This document shows positions 13,660 through 25,785 of a stretch of 64,000 nucleotides of DNA, piece after piece (position 1 is the stretch's first letter; each line of letters starts with the position of its first letter). This stretch comes from Cyprinodon diabolis (Eukaryota; Chordata; Actinopteri; Cyprinodontiformes; Cyprinodontidae), in assembly GCA_030533445.1 (NCBI GenBank), contig CM060064.1:27774126-27838125 (forward strand), given 5' to 3'. Below the pieces are notes generated by a model. It worked only from the letters and a program-made list of their open reading frames with translations. It made no database searches and had not been told where the DNA came from. The position numbers were made by a program, and so were the translations under genes.

Positions 13660-14115
13660 AAAGGGTGACAAATAGCATGTCCAAAGAATGATGTTTCCAC
13701 CTGCAATGCTTTACAGTTGGGATGGGGTTCTTAGGGCTGTACTCAAACCTCCTCTTCCTCAAAACCTGGAGAATTGAGTTTAGACCAAAAAGATCTATTT
13801 TGTCTCATGAGATCAGATAACCCTCTTCCATTTCTCCTCTGAATTATCCAGATCATTAGTCATTAGAAACCCTCAGACGGGCTTGGGCATGCACTTGCCT
13901 GAGCAGGGGGACATGTTTTGAGCTGCAGTGTTTAAATGCATGACAGGTTAGTGTCTTACTTATGATCTTTGTGACTTTGGTCCCAGCTCACTTCAGGTCA
14001 ATGACCAGGTTCTACGTTGCAGTTGTGGGCTGACCCTTAATCCCGATCATTGATGAAGCTCGAGGTGAGATTTTTGCAAGGTGAGTATCTTGGAGTCCTA
14101 CAATGCAGCTCAGTC
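13660..14115 (-). pseudogene. Tc1-like transposase, N-terminal and middle fragment
   Basis: Read on the minus strand, this segment runs from an AKISPRASSMI-like block near 14050-14090, through a DLKXAGT-like block near 13990, to a segment around 13700-13800 whose frame gives EYSPKNPIPTVKHC. This is the order seen in fish Tc1 transposases from the DNA-binding domain into the DDE domain. Stop codons and frameshifts are present. The neighbouring C-terminal piece is in the opposite orientation, so the element was either inverted internally or is two separate insertions. Confidence 0.75.
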
Positions 14116-15235
14116 CATTCATTGTGCATACTATGCAGAACCATTAACACATTATTTGCACTTATAGTTGTTTAATCAATAAATCAATCTTTATTGTCAG
14201 CTACAATTTGCATTGTAATCAAGATTACAGTTTCAGTACAAAATGTGAGAAGATTTATTAGCAAAGGCTTTATAAACCTTCCGTATTTAAAGGTTTGTGT
14301 TGGGGCCTAATAATTTATTTTCTGGCATCACTCACCTTTAAAGAGAACCAATGATAAAGAATAAGAGACTTCTACATGTTTTGCACGGGGGAGCACCTGC
14401 AAAATTGATAGTGTACCTCCTGCTTTCCAAGTTGAAACTCGATTGTGCTTCATTATTGATATTTAGTTTTAAACACCAACTAAGGTAAACAGATATTCCA
14501 CATTTCTTAAAAAAAATCCACATTTATCCGATTTATGAACACATTTACATGAAATCATGTTAGATCTTTTTTAAAACGACTCATAAAACAACCTGTGAGA
14601 TTCCAGTACCATACATTTTTCTTTGCTGCACTTAAGGACCTGATACAGTAGGAGCTGACACAAACTAACCCCCATGTCACCACATCATGCCTGTCAGGTG
14701 TTGAGCCCTGTGACTTGTGATACAACGAGGCAGCTCTTACTCAACCTTATGGTGCTCCCGCCTATAAAATCCTACTGCCTGTCTCAAATAAGAACGTGCC
14801 CTGGTGTGTGATTAATGTGTGTATCAGTTTAACATAAGGGCCAACACGTCAGTGCATATTACTGCGTATGTAACATGCAGGATTTGCTCACATTGACGTG
14901 TGGGTCTCTGGGCATATGTTTGTATGTGTGCAGGGTGATGCAGCATCTTTGAAAAACCTTTCCAGAAGGTTGAGGAAGTGAGTCATCAAGACCATATTTT
15001 CAGCCCCTTTAACCAAAAACCATCAGTCTACCTCATCACCAACGTAAACGACCAGTCATGTGTTGTTGATGAAGCACTAGTGAAGAGTTATTCTGCTTTC
15101 TCAAAAAAATAAGTACTCCTGTGCAGACAGTCCTATTTAGCCTTTGCTAATATTACTCAGCTATATGTCCATTTTTTACTCCCATTTAATCTTTACAGAG
15201 TCTTCAGTGCAGGAAGCTATTTCTAGTGGGTAAGT
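14116..15235. other. Non-coding stretch
   Basis: No gene recognised. The part near 14640-15000 is less AT-rich than its surroundings, without a motif that I know. Confidence 0.5.
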
Positions 15236-15790
15236 CATAGGGCAGGGCAAGGTAAGGTAAGTTTATTTTATATGCCAAATTTGTGTAGCAAGACAATTCC
15301 AAGTCTGGCTTTTAAGGAAAAAAAGAAAAGAAAAAGAAGCTTATATTGCAGTTTCACAATGAAAACACACATAATTAAAGAGAGTAAATAACATTTAAAA
15401 TAAAAGGATTATGTAACAAACAAACTTATTGATAATATGACTTAAAAAACAAAGGAAAGTTGAAATCAAAGTTTAATAATGCTTAGGTAGCACAATCAAA
15501 AGCCTCTCTAAATTTCATTGGTTTGGCCGTTTTCAGGGAGTTTATTCCAGATCAGTGGAGTTTAAGAATTAAACACAGCTTCTCCACGTTCGGTTCTGTT
15601 CTGGCTATGCAGAGTTGACCAGAGCCAGATGACCTGAGAGGTCTGGGTGGTTGACATACTGACAACACGTCAATGTTATTTGATTCTATGCTAACCTATT
15701 TAGTGAATCAAAGACTAATAGAAGTTCTCTGAGAATCAGGGGGGCTGAATAATGACTTCAGAGCTTGAGGTTAAACCCTGGGCAGATTAT
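15236..15790 (+). repeat. Dispersed teleost repeat, family A, copy 2
   Basis: It starts with AAGTTTATTTTATATGCC and continues to a TTTATTCCAGATCAGTGGAG block shared with the copy at 3806-4255. It then has GATGACCTGAGAGGTCTGGG near 15626-15645, another landmark of this common fish repeat. It is longer at the 3' side than copy 1. It is non-coding, and the ends are approximate. Confidence 0.65.
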
Positions 15791-17578
15791 CAATCTGTTA
15801 AAGGGTGAAACAGAAATACGAGGGCAATGAAAAGAAAGCAGAGAAGTGAAGCAACACCAATTATTTTCTAGGATATAAATAGCTTAAAAGATGCTATGAT
15901 ATAATGCGTCAGTTTAACAAAACATTCACAATATTCATAGATTTTATTGATAACTAATACAAATAGAAATAATATATATAAGGGCCCTGATCTACCTAAT
16001 ATTCGTTTATATTTAAATTGAAGATAGAGAGATTTTGCCTTATCTGATTGCATTTCTATAATCAGTTCCATTTTCATAATGATGAGATCGATACAAAAAA
16101 TGTGCAATGCTATCTTTTTTCTAAAGATATATATATCACTTGACGGATTTTAGTCTTAAATAAAATTATAGTTCAAATCAAGCAAAATGGTTGGCTAAAG
16201 TTAGCATGTTTATTTTTCAGTTTAGCTTCTAACATATTGAAAAGTCAATTTCCAAATAATTGTGTCTCACTAAGTTTACAGAGAGAGAAGTTACCCTGCT
16301 TTGATATACGTGGAAGGCTGGCTTCCATATATTGCATTGAAATTGATATCTTGATATTATAAATCCTTATTGTCATTATCATCATAACAAAATTTGGCCT
16401 TCCGTTTCTATTGGGGGAGCATGGCAACCAATAACATGTGAACATATCACATTTTTTATCTCAGAGCTTTTTCAGCAATACAAAGTAGCTTTATGATACA
16501 TAGGTTTTCTTCCCATCATGTACTGTATATCTGGGATTTTTTTTTTTTTTTTGTTTTTATATATAGACTGGAAATATTCAACTAGTCACCAGTTCAAAAT
16601 AAATCTACCTAAACAGTCTTTATATTTCCTTATTTGGACATTTCTTGCCAGTTTCCTCCTTCCTAACCCCCTGCTTTACCATCCTTCGCTTTTTTTCTCT
16701 TATCCTAATTTATACTGCTTGACCTTCGCCTTAACTTGTGATTGCATGCCTACTCCCTTTCTCTGATTTCATCCTATGTCAAACATGTACAGCATAGTAT
16801 AAACGATATATAAAAATGTTCTCTACATAAACATTAACAAAAACATCAAGGTGGACGACTACTAAGCCAAGATGATTTTGGTCTTCCATTTTTTTCCAGT
16901 GGCGTTTATTAAACATGTTTTCCGCACATCAGTAGCACACTTTTAGATGCTCTCTATTTATTTTCTATTTGTTCCTATATAACTGAAATGTGCCCAACAT
17001 TACTTGCGGTCTGACTCGAACTTGTGTCAGTGGAAAATTTCTTTTAATGGATATGACGTTAGACCGGGTTTCAGATTGACTTAATTAATTTAGACCTAAT
17101 CAGATCAATTTAATCTCTAGAGTGGTAAGTGGACCACTAACAAGCCTTGTTCTTCCCTTGTATCCTCTTATCCCCAGATTATCTGCACTGAGATAAGATT
17201 TCCGGCGTGACGCTGTAGTCTGCTTGCTCTTTATGGTTGCTGATCACAATAACAACATGTTCCACTGGTTTAGATACTACACTAAAGAGGCATCAACAAA
17301 ATTATGAAAAAAAGCTCCACTTTGTTTACTGTTTATCATTTGAAATGAAAGCTGATACTTTTGTATTTACTGTACATAAATAATAGACAATAAATGATTT
17401 TTGGATTTCACTGTTACTACTCTTTCTGTAATGTTTTAGTATCTCTCATAAAACCATTAGTGAAAACATTAAATCAGTTTTATGCAAACCTAAACAGTTA
17501 ATGTGCATTTTAAGCAATCTAAAATATTGATGTCCAGACCACTGACCACAGACACAGGAAGCTTCAGAGAGCCCAAGG
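15791..17578. other. Non-coding stretch
   Basis: AT-rich, with no gene or repeat that I can name. Open frames at 15868-16107, 16245-16445 and 16518-16766 have no recognisable product. Confidence 0.5.
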
Positions 17579-17985
17579 CTGTGTCCGAACATCCTCCCTA
17601 ACCCCTAAATACCTCAATCACTATATCAAATGGGAAATATATAGTGGACTTAATAGTGAACTCAGTTAACTGACTGATCGGACAGATGATCACTACTTTT
17701 TGCTCTCCATTGGTCACAAGACTCCACCTCCCCACACGGTGACTGCGTCACTGCGCCACTGTGAAAAGAAATCCCATAATGCTTTGCGAGGAGAGCTCTC
17801 CTCACAAAGCATTCTGGGATATATCTGCTCGTCTAGTGACCATGGATGATTGCTACTATAAAGGTGCATTGTGAAATTTCTAGTCCACTACTTTTTCCTC
17901 CACTAGACGTTGGGACACTCAACTAAAATGGCATAACCACTATATAGTGCCCTATATAGTGATTAGGGTGGACATTCAGACACAG
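17579..17985. mobile_element. MITE with inverted ends and central palindrome
   Basis: The ends are inverted repeats: CTGTGTCCGAACATCC at the left and, read inward from the right, CTGTGTCTGAATGTCC. Inside each end are copies of a CACTATATAGTG-like word. The centre holds a 50-bp near-perfect palindrome. A related, truncated copy lies at about 21985-22170 in the reverse orientation, which confirms a dispersed family. I could not fix an exact target duplication: the flanks CCCAAG and TCCAAG differ at one base. There is no transposase frame, so the element is non-autonomous. Confidence 0.8.
17771..17820. repeat. 50-bp perfect-centre palindrome inside the MITE
   Basis: Two 25-base arms with no spacer match at 23 of 25 positions. 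The centre is GAGAGCTCTC. Each arm carries CCCA-T/G-AATGCTTTG, which resembles the CCCAGAATGC-type sites bound by the vertebrate zinc-finger factor ZNF143. That resemblance is only by eye. Confidence 0.9.
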
Positions 17986-19869
17986 TCCAAGTGTCTTAGG
18001 AAGCCTGTCCCCTGGAATCAGAAATGTGGAATTAATCATTTTCTGTGGGCCCCTCCATCAAGGTCCTCAAATTGCGCTTAGTTTGATTGTGTGGCCAAAT
18101 GGGAAAGGAACACTGTCATAATAAGGTTTAAAATCCCTCCACTGTGTTAAGGTGGTGATTCATTGGAGGAGAGTTTGAGGGGCTCAAATAAAACGATTTC
18201 ACAGGTTAGCTGAAAGCAGCCTTAACGTGTGGATAAAGAACTGCATTGTCATGGTGTTAGTAAGAGCTATTGAGCAAGTCTTTGATTCCTTTTTTTTCAT
18301 GTTGCATGCCCATTATCATTTAATCAGTAGCAGGTGCTGTAATACTCACATTTGTAATTGAACCTTCCAAGTGTTAGCTTTTTTTAAATACCAAGATTAC
18401 AAATATTTTATTTGCTGAGAAAAGCTTATTTAGATTTTGTTTGTTTTTAAAACCAATTTCCGCTTTCGTCAGTGTTTCTGCTTTAAGATGTAGCAATTTT
18501 TAAAGTTAGGCCCCCTTTTTTTAATGAAAAGAACAAAAGTCTGACTACATCTCATAAAAAAAGTATAGAGGTTTTATTAAATTGGAACGTGGCATCTTTC
18601 AGGACACTAAGGACAGAGCAGGGCAGCAAGTCTGCTTTTCCACATTAGAAATACGTACGTCACTTCAAATCAATAACACTGCAACTGTTTTGTTTGATGT
18701 ATGGTTTTATGTCTTTTCTTAAGCATATTATAACTGTAACAATCGTGTTTCCATGTTACTCAAATACAAGGCTATATCAGCTTTCAGAGAAAACTTAAAA
18801 CCTTAGCCAGGGTCATGTTGTTAAGTATAGTTTTCTCAGAATTTGTGCTAAACCTTTTTCACAGATGGAGATTAAACTCTGCTGTTTCCCTCAAATGTCC
18901 AAAATTCTCTTTAAATTAGAAAAACCTTTTAATCCTCAGGATTAAAACATCTTTAACATCCATAGATACATCTGGGTAAGTATTTATATCTGAATTAATT
19001 TCTTTGAATTCATGTCTAAGGGGTAAGAAAAAAAAATCCCTTTTTTCCCTCACACTCCTTTCTATGAACCTGTTTACAAATGAGGGACATTTAAAAAAAA
19101 AGGCTTAATGCTCTACTTTTTTTGTGGTGGAGCTTGACGGAGTTTTTTAAAATCCACAACATTTATAAGAACGAGTAACAGTGAAGTGTTGTGTAATGGG
19201 CCATGGGGCATATGGCTTCCTCTTTTCTCACTAGCTTTGCTCTAAATCTCCCCTGAGTCTCATTTTGTTCAACAACTGCTTACATTTTTTTTTGTTCTGC
19301 AAAAACAAACCCACCAAAAAAAAACAGGGTTCTTTATTATCAGAGCAGTAACCCAACTTTTCTCCACAGAAGTCGCTTTTATACCCATCAACTCTGAAAC
19401 ACACAGCTGAGCCATCTGGCCCACACACATTCATGGAAGCTGCTGAGCACGACTAAAGCTGTGAGCACGTTGGAACTTGATAAGTGACGCTTTAGCCAAA
19501 TAGAGGAATTAATGAGAAAAAGAAATGTATAACAGGCTGGCTGGTGGGACAATGTGTTTGTGAGAGTGCTTAACAAAATCAAACGGCTGTGATACACTGA
19601 GGCGCAGAGTTGACTGTGGCACGCATGCATATCTGTAAAATTTTTGTCTTATGTAAAATTTTGATCCGTCTTACATACATACCTGTATGGCTATTTTGTT
19701 AATGACTATTAATAAAAATGATTCTCAATTAAAACAAGATTATTTAACATTATAAGAGGACAATTATGGCTTCTCAAATGTGCATTAGAAGCAAGCCTAA
19801 AATTAAAGCCCCAGAGGATCTGACCATACCCACTTGTATGGTTATTAGCATCATATCAGTACCACTTGT
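17986..19869. other. Non-coding stretch
   Basis: No gene or repeat recognised. Minus-strand frames at 19231-19434 and 19388-19630 overlap each other and have no recognisable product. Confidence 0.5.
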
Positions 19870-20334
19870 CCAGTCAGGATCCTTAGGCTTTCTATTCTGT
19901 TTATGATTTTATAGTTTCCCTGTTTTTTTGTATTGTAACAGGTTTCGTTTTATAATTTTTTTATTTTGTAGTTTCTTTAGTTCCTTGTGCTCTCTTAAGT
20001 AACCACCTCTTGGTGAAATATCTCAGTGTCTTAGTTCAGCTTTCCCTGTTAATTAGTCTTCCTTCCTCAGCTGCCCTGCCTTTAGTCTGCTACACCTTTA
20101 CTCTGATTGGCTCCTCTGATTAATTTGTGTCCCTCTCCAGCACTAACTTTTTCATCACCAGATACGTTTGATATATTGCTGCACGTTACCTTGACTAGCT
20201 CTTTGGCTGTCTAAGTCATATTCTCCTTGTACCTCCCTGTAACTTTAGTCTTTCTTTTAACTCTGCTGCTCCGGAGTTCCTATTTGCACTTTGTTCCAGC
20301 TTTGAACTAACAACACACGGTAAATGGCTTTAGG
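19870..20334 (+). repeat. LTR-like or retroposon-derived stretch
   Basis: It is rich in pyrimidines, with TTTAGTTCC, CTGATTGGCTCC and CTTCCTCAGCTGCC segments like those seen in fish LTRs. I could not find paired TG/CA ends or a duplication. It lies directly upstream of a well-bounded solo LTR, which may have inserted into it. Confidence 0.3.
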
Positions 20335-20777
20335 TGTTATGGTTTTCTGCTTATGGACTTCTGTTTGAGTTTCTTTTTAAGTTCTCAGTACAACTTTGAT
20401 TTATGTTATTTTGAGCTTTTTTCTCATTGGTTTCTTTTATATTTATGCAGTATTTTTTGAGCTGCCCTCTGATGCCCTGTGCGTCAGTCTCCTTCTCCTA
20501 GCTCCCTTTTTGATTCTTCTGCCACACCTGCTCCCAATCTGCTAATTAGCCTCTTCTTTGTTCAGTCTTCCATTTATACCTCCTCTTCAGTTACTGTGTG
20601 CTGGTTCCTCATTGTTTCTGAGTTCCCTGGGTGTTTTCCCTGATGCCTCCTGGATTTTGTTTTTTTGTTTGTGAACTTATGTTTCCTTTGGATCACAATT
20701 AAATCTGCAAAACTCATCTCTACCTCCTTCCATCTTTGCAGTTGGGTCCTCAGCCAACCTCAACCCCCACTCTGACA
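20335..20777 (+). mobile_element. Solo LTR, family X, plus orientation
   Basis: A 443-bp unit begins TGTTATGG and ends TCTGACA, flanked on both sides by TTAGG (20330-20334 and 20778-20782), a perfect 5-bp target duplication as made by retroviral-type integrases. It has a TATA-like TTTATACC near 20573 and an ATTAAA-type polyadenylation word near 20699, which sets the orientation. A diverged copy of the same family lies in reverse at 55923-57376. No internal coding region is present, so it arose by recombination between the two LTRs of an older element. Confidence 0.85.
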
Positions 20778-20782
20778 TTAGG

Positions 20783-21984
20783 TTCATAATAGTGGAACAA
20801 GATTAGATTTATAGCAAGTTCTACAGTTGGAAATACTTACAAATTTAAATACAAAAATAATGTTAAAGTTGCAGAAAACCATATTGTTTTAAGTGTTGAA
20901 TGATCAGGTCTCAGTTGGACGTTGGTGCAAATGTTAGCAACTGTAGTATTATGAAATGCTTAATTTTATGTTTTTGTATAAAAAATATGTTCATGAAGAA
21001 TTATTGAGCTCTTTATTCCTCTCTATAGTTACATTATTCTGCACATTCTTCAAAGAGAACATTACACCACACTGCGAATAGGCAGATGCACGCTGAGGAT
21101 ATAGTTGTTTAAACATAAACTCACAAGAAAACACAGGAAACAGGAGGGCAGCCACAAGACACTCCAGCTATGATTAAGCATCAACCAGAAGTTTAAATAA
21201 GCCTGGGATGATATAAGCAAAATTAAACATCAGTTATTAGAGTTAATGGTATACTCAGTGGCTGGGGAGAACTTAACTGTGACACACAAATCACCTGACA
21301 ATTGTGGGGGGGAAATGTCTATCAAGCCAAGCAAATAAACAATATTAAGACTGAGACTTAAAAACTATTCAGACAATGTATTTGATTAGAAAAAAATTAT
21401 TTTGGCAGAAAAATCTATCTTTGAAAGAAACAATGGATTGCACCTTCAATGGCATTTCTAGTCCAGTGCTTTTAAGTACAGCTACTGTATGTCAGTTTTG
21501 CTGTTTTTCATGTGCATGACCAAATTAAACCATAACTTTCAGTAGATGGTATGTCTGCATAAAAAGGTAAGAAATAAAATCTGGTCCTAGATGACATCAA
21601 GAAACTTATTCTTGTTATAAATAACACAAACATTAACAAATAAGATTGATTTTTCCCCATAAATCCATATATAATACCCCATTAAACTTTGGCATAACTG
21701 CATTAAAAGTGCTCCTATATTAGAAATACTTACAAACTGAGGTTTGCAAACATTTAGCCCTTGCTAATGTCTTTATTTGTATCATCTTTTTACTATACTT
21801 AATTTTAAAGTAAAAATGTTTGAATCAAGTCCAGACTCAAAAATAAGAAAAATAGCATTTTAGCATAAGCCTGTAATTAACTGATTTGAAATTGTTTCAG
21901 GTTTCTACAATGAGGCTGTAACAGTTGTCGGTTAGCCTGATAGACAAGTATTTTCATTCATTTTCATTATAGGATTTGCTGTCA
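20783..21984. other. Non-coding stretch
   Basis: No gene recognised. Part of 21110-21300 has LTR-like words on the minus strand, but no bounded element could be fixed. Confidence 0.45.
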
Positions 21985-22170
21985 CAGCAGCCAGCTGTCA
22001 CCATAGGAGACAAATAAGAGGAGTTGACAAAGGAGGAGTTGCATGAGCAACAGAGAGCGAAAAGCAGTGATCAACTGTAAGTTAGCTGAGTTCACTAAAA
22101 AGTCCACTATGTAGTCCTTGCTCTGTAGTGATTGAGGGATTGAGGGGTTAGAGCGGACGTTCGGACACAG
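21985..22170 (-). mobile_element. Truncated reverse copy of the 17.6-kb MITE
   Basis: Read from 22170 inward on the minus strand it starts CTGTGTCCGAACGTCC and runs through TAACCCCTCAA, CTCAATCACTA and TAGTGAACTCAGCTAACT, matching the left half of the MITE at 17579-17985 in the same order. The second half with the palindrome and the opposite end is missing, so this copy is truncated near 21985. The boundary is approximate. Confidence 0.8.
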
Positions 22171-22811
22171 TAAGCTTGTATGACTTATGAGAACAGCAAC
22201 TTTTAAACTGAGCGTGCAAGATGATAAATGGGCTCCTGCATGCTCTCATATCATGAGACACAACACAAGACAGCTTTTACTTTGATGGGAATGGTGTTAA
22301 AATGTGATATTTTGTGCTATTAGATCTTGCTCAATCCTTATCTACGTACATGGTTACCCAGACTGTGATCTCCAGGCCTTTAGCTGCATAATCTAGTAGG
22401 TCAGTGAAGACACGTTTTTTTTTTTTTTTTGATACAGGAATAAACAGTAGGGGAAAAAATGAAAAGAATGTCACCACATGCACAGGAAACCATGGTTTCC
22501 TAATTACTCGACATGTGCCTGTTTGCACATGGAAGAAAGAACACAACCATCTGTAGATGCAGATACCCTAAGCAAGTGTAGCAGCTTTTATGAGTGTATC
22601 ATCCTGTCGCTTGCTGGACCTCAAATAACCTCTCTCATTTTGTCAAGACATGCACTAAACCTCAGCTCATCTTCTTATCTCTTGTAATTACATTTCAGCA
22701 TTGGCTTAATGCCGCAGAAGGTTCATGTTCAGCTTTTTTTCAGCGCTGTTCTTCTTGTGTCCTAAACTGCCATTTTGTCTTATGGGGGTTGATGTTACCT
22801 AAGATGACTTA
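22171..22811. other. Non-coding stretch
   Basis: No gene recognised. Overlapping short frames occur on both strands between 22331 and 22815, including one running into the transposon end, and are taken as chance. Confidence 0.5.
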
Positions 22812-22815
22812 TTAA

Positions 22816-22832
22816 CACTAGATGTCCCAGAG
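22816..22832 (+). repeat. piggyBac left terminal inverted repeat
   Basis: CACTAGATGTCCCAGAG directly follows TTAA. It matches the right end in CTAGA-GTCCCA-AG order with a 2-base indel. Confidence 0.8.
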
Positions 22833-23978
22833 ATTTTCAGTTTTCCTGCAAGCCCCCCTCCCCTTTGCAAGTTTGTGTATTCACTCTGCCTTGCTAACTG
22901 TCCCTATTGTAATGCAAATAACCTGTGATATGACCAGCCCTTCTACATTAAGACTGGATAAAGGCTGAAACAAACTGGCATCAAGACCATGTTCCAAGCA
23001 CTTTTCAGTACCTGCCCCTGCAACATCATACCTTTTTGCAGGAATATATTTATATGTCATATCTAAATCTTTTATTTAGGCAAACCTATTGAACTACCAG
23101 ATATCATAGTGGTCCTAGTTCCTGAGCTGAGAACAAGTCATAACCATGCTTTTCCAACAAGGCAAGGCAGAGCCTATTTCTATTGTCCATTCACCAACAG
23201 ACTCATTTATATTGCAAAGCTCACTATATGAAAGAAAGAATAATTGTATTTTGTCTTGTCTCCCCTTTTTATGTCATTCAAAATTTAATCTTAGAGAATG
23301 ACAAACAGTATGCCTTTAGTATTGGAGTAACATTTATGTCACAAAAGGAACAGCCCTAGTCTCTTCATCTCACAATGCTGTCTCATGTGTTCTTCCTTTA
23401 TTGCCTTTTCTTGCATACAAATGTTACGAAGTTAATTTGCAAGTAGCAGAATTAACTTTGGTGGACTCTCTTTGGTCCCTGTGCACGGCTTGTACAACAC
23501 ATGCTCTTCTGTTGCAGCCAAGCTTGTACTCCAAGCCAAGCCAAGCTTGAAATCTCAATAACTCTGAGTCGATCTGCTGGGCCTATTTATTCTGGTAGCT
23601 AGACTTCCCACCCACAACCTTTACATTTCCCCCTGCCGCCAGATTGGAATTTGAGCTGGAAACGGGTTTCCACCACAAAACCGGCTTTCCGCTGGAAATC
23701 GTGAGCGGATGATGTTTGCTTGTTTGCCCTCTAGTAAATAGGGCAGATGGTCATTGTTGTATAAATATTCTTGTCAGCTGATGGAGATGTTTTCATTGTA
23801 CAGATCAGTTGGGGGGACTGGAGCCCAATTCCCACCCCAAACAGCTCAATTTTGAAAAACAACAGACAGAAGGTATAGCCTCAGAAAGTTTTTTTTAATT
23901 TCAGATAAAGAAAAACAGTTTACATATGGATAAAGCACTAAATATAAAGTGGAAAAATATAAAATGCAATTGTCCCTT

Positions 23979-25781
23979 CTAGCAGTTTCCACATTCCCAT
24001 GGTGAGCCTTTCCTACATTTGCCACAGGTAAATTTGCCGCATTGGACACAACGTTGAGTACTTCTGTTGTTATTGCAGAGTATGCGCACCTGGCATTGAG
24101 TCTTTTTCTGCTGGGAAACTCCCATCTCACGACGTAGCTGTTTTTGCTCTTCCTCTTGTGTCTTTTCCTGCAGGAGCCTGTTTTTGAGTTCCTCTGAAAG
24201 CTCCAGCATGAACAGTCGACGACTTTCTTTGGATCCTGTACACGCTGTGTACAAAACATGTGCATTTGTGGCGGCCATGTCAAGCAGGTTATAAAACACA
24301 GCCATAGGCCACCTCCGTGTTCCTGCACGCACAGAGTAGTTGCGCAGTTTCTGGTCCATAATATCAACACCACATTTGAGATGGTTGTAATCAACCACAG
24401 TGTTTGGTTTTTGTTTTTGAATGTCCAAAATTTCCACTCTGTGATGCATGGTACTCAGAAGACAGACAGATTTCTTTTTTTTTGTTGCATACACCGTCAG
24501 CAAGGCACTTCCAGATTTGAAGACCTGCGTGGAGTGCAACTGGCGCCCCGAGGTTTCCTTTGCAGTTGCTGGTAGCTCCCGACGAATTTTGTTGATGGTG
24601 CCAAGCAGAGTTGTATTTCGCTGAAGGAGCCTGTTAGCCAAAGACAGAGAGGTGAAGAAATTGTCCATAGCTACAGTCCTTCCCTTGTCCAAAAATGGCT
24701 CCATCAATTTCAGAACAACGTTCTCTGACAACCTCTCTCCTTTTGGACGAGTGGGATCCTTTCCCAAGTAAGGGATGGCATTACACATGTATTTTGTGTC
24801 CAGATCTGCTGCAATCCAAAACTTGATTCCAAACTTGTCAGGCTTGGATGCAATGTACTGCAAAAAGGGGCACCGAACCTTGGACAGAAACAGCTGCTCA
24901 TCCACAGTAACATGCTGTCCTGGACTGTAGGACGACACACAGTTCTGAACAAACCGCATCCAGATGTCAGAAATTGCTGCAAATTTGTCATTGTGTATGC
25001 GTTCCTTGCGGGTGTCCTTGTTGTCAAAACGAAGGTACCGTCTTATTTCAAAAAAACGGTTACGAGGCATTATGGGTTTGATATCTGCGTTTCCGAATTT
25101 ATTGGCCCACATGTGTCGCATGGGACCAATGTAACCCATGGCAGCCCTTCGAAAAAGGATTGCGAGGAAAGCCATCAGCTCGTAGACACTCATCTGCCAG
25201 CTGGGGTTTGTTCTGCAGGCCTCGTGGACTGTGCAGTCTCTGATGGTCAGCAACATGTTCATATCCAACAAACACAGGAAGCTGCGAAGGCGGCTTGTGA
25301 TTTTGCGTTTCGCAGAATCTGTTGGCCCTCCTGATCCATTGAAGGCAGTCTGTGGGGTTTCAGGATCAGAAAAGTCTTCAACTTTCCAGTGGGACCAAAC
25401 AGTGCCATCTTTCGCCTTCTCTGTGGATCCAGGCATTGTGCCAACATCAGCAGTTTTTTGTTTTTTGGAAGGAGGGGAGTTGCCGCGCACTGTGTCTTCC
25501 TCTTCATCTGATGTAGCCTCAGTGTTTGAACTGTCCCGCTCAATCATATAATTGACCACTCGGCCCCTGGTGCGTCTTTGGAGGGGAGGATTTGCTGGTG
25601 CAAAAGCAGTCGCATTCTCATATGAATCATCCTCTTCACTTGAAGAATCTGTTGCGCAGTTTTCATTCTGAAATGCTAAGTCTCCAACAGATCCACCATC
25701 AGATTCGTAGTCTGGCATGCTCTGAAGCATGGCTAAAGCCTCTTGAGCGTTCATCCTTCTTGGTCGCCTTGGTTGTGCCAT
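23979..25781 (-). CDS. piggyBac transposase, PGBD4-like, intact 600 codons
   Basis: It cuts and pastes the surrounding transposon at TTAA sites. I start it at 25781 rather than at the upstream in-frame ATG (25838), because 25781 has a strong CACCATGG context and the family's usual N-terminal start. Residues 1-100 are acidic and serine-rich. A basic PPSKKQK stretch at about 103-109 may be a nuclear signal. The transposase domain spans about 130-510. Catalytic aspartates are visible: D294 in TVDEQL, D373 in AMDNFFTS, and D473 with D476 in GVDIMDQK. The C-terminus (563-600) has eight cysteines (563, 569, 578, 581, 586, 589, 597, 600), the zinc-binding end that recognises transposon DNA. There is no stop or frameshift. 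It could instead be a domesticated host gene, but the matching ends argue for a mobile copy. Confidence 0.93.
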   Translation of the reverse strand: MAQPRRPRRMNAQEALAMLQSMPDYESDGGSVGDLAFQNENCATDSSSEEDDSYENATAFAPANPPLQRRTRGRVVNYMIERDSSNTEATSDEEEDTVRGNSPPSKKQKTADVGTMPGSTEKAKDGTVWSHWKVEDFSDPETPQTAFNGSGGPTDSAKRKITSRLRSFLCLLDMNMLLTIRDCTVHEACRTNPSWQMSVYELMAFLAILFRRAAMGYIGPMRHMWANKFGNADIKPIMPRNRFFEIRRYLRFDNKDTRKERIHNDKFAAISDIWMRFVQNCVSSYSPGQHVTVDEQLFLSKVRCPFLQYIASKPDKFGIKFWIAADLDTKYMCNAIPYLGKDPTRPKGERLSENVVLKLMEPFLDKGRTVAMDNFFTSLSLANRLLQRNTTLLGTINKIRRELPATAKETSGRQLHSTQVFKSGSALLTVYATKKKKSVCLLSTMHHRVEILDIQKQKPNTVVDYNHLKCGVDIMDQKLRNYSVRAGTRRWPMAVFYNLLDMAATNAHVLYTACTGSKESRRLFMLELSEELKNRLLQEKTQEEEQKQLRREMGVSQQKKTQCQVRILCNNNRSTQRCVQCGKFTCGKCRKGSPWECGNC

Positions 25782-25785
25782 GGTG
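25775..25785 (-). promoter_or_regulatory. Strong translation-start context
   Basis: On the minus strand the chosen start reads CACCATGG, with C at -1 and -2, a purine at -3 and G at +4. It decides the start at 25781 over the in-frame ATG 57 bases upstream. Confidence 0.6.

Noticed and set aside
17571..17993. An exact target duplication for the 17.6-kb MITE
   Set aside because: The flanks CCCAAG and TCCAAG are similar, but the register relative to the inverted ends is inconsistent, so I do not assign the superfamily.
23846..24394. 182-codon minus-strand frame overlapping the piggyBac transposase
   Set aside because: It is the transposase's 3' half read in another frame; the 600-codon frame carries all family motifs.
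24912..25334. Plus-strand frames of 105-140 codons inside the piggyBac gene
   Set aside because: They are antisense shadows of the intact transposase, without a family match.
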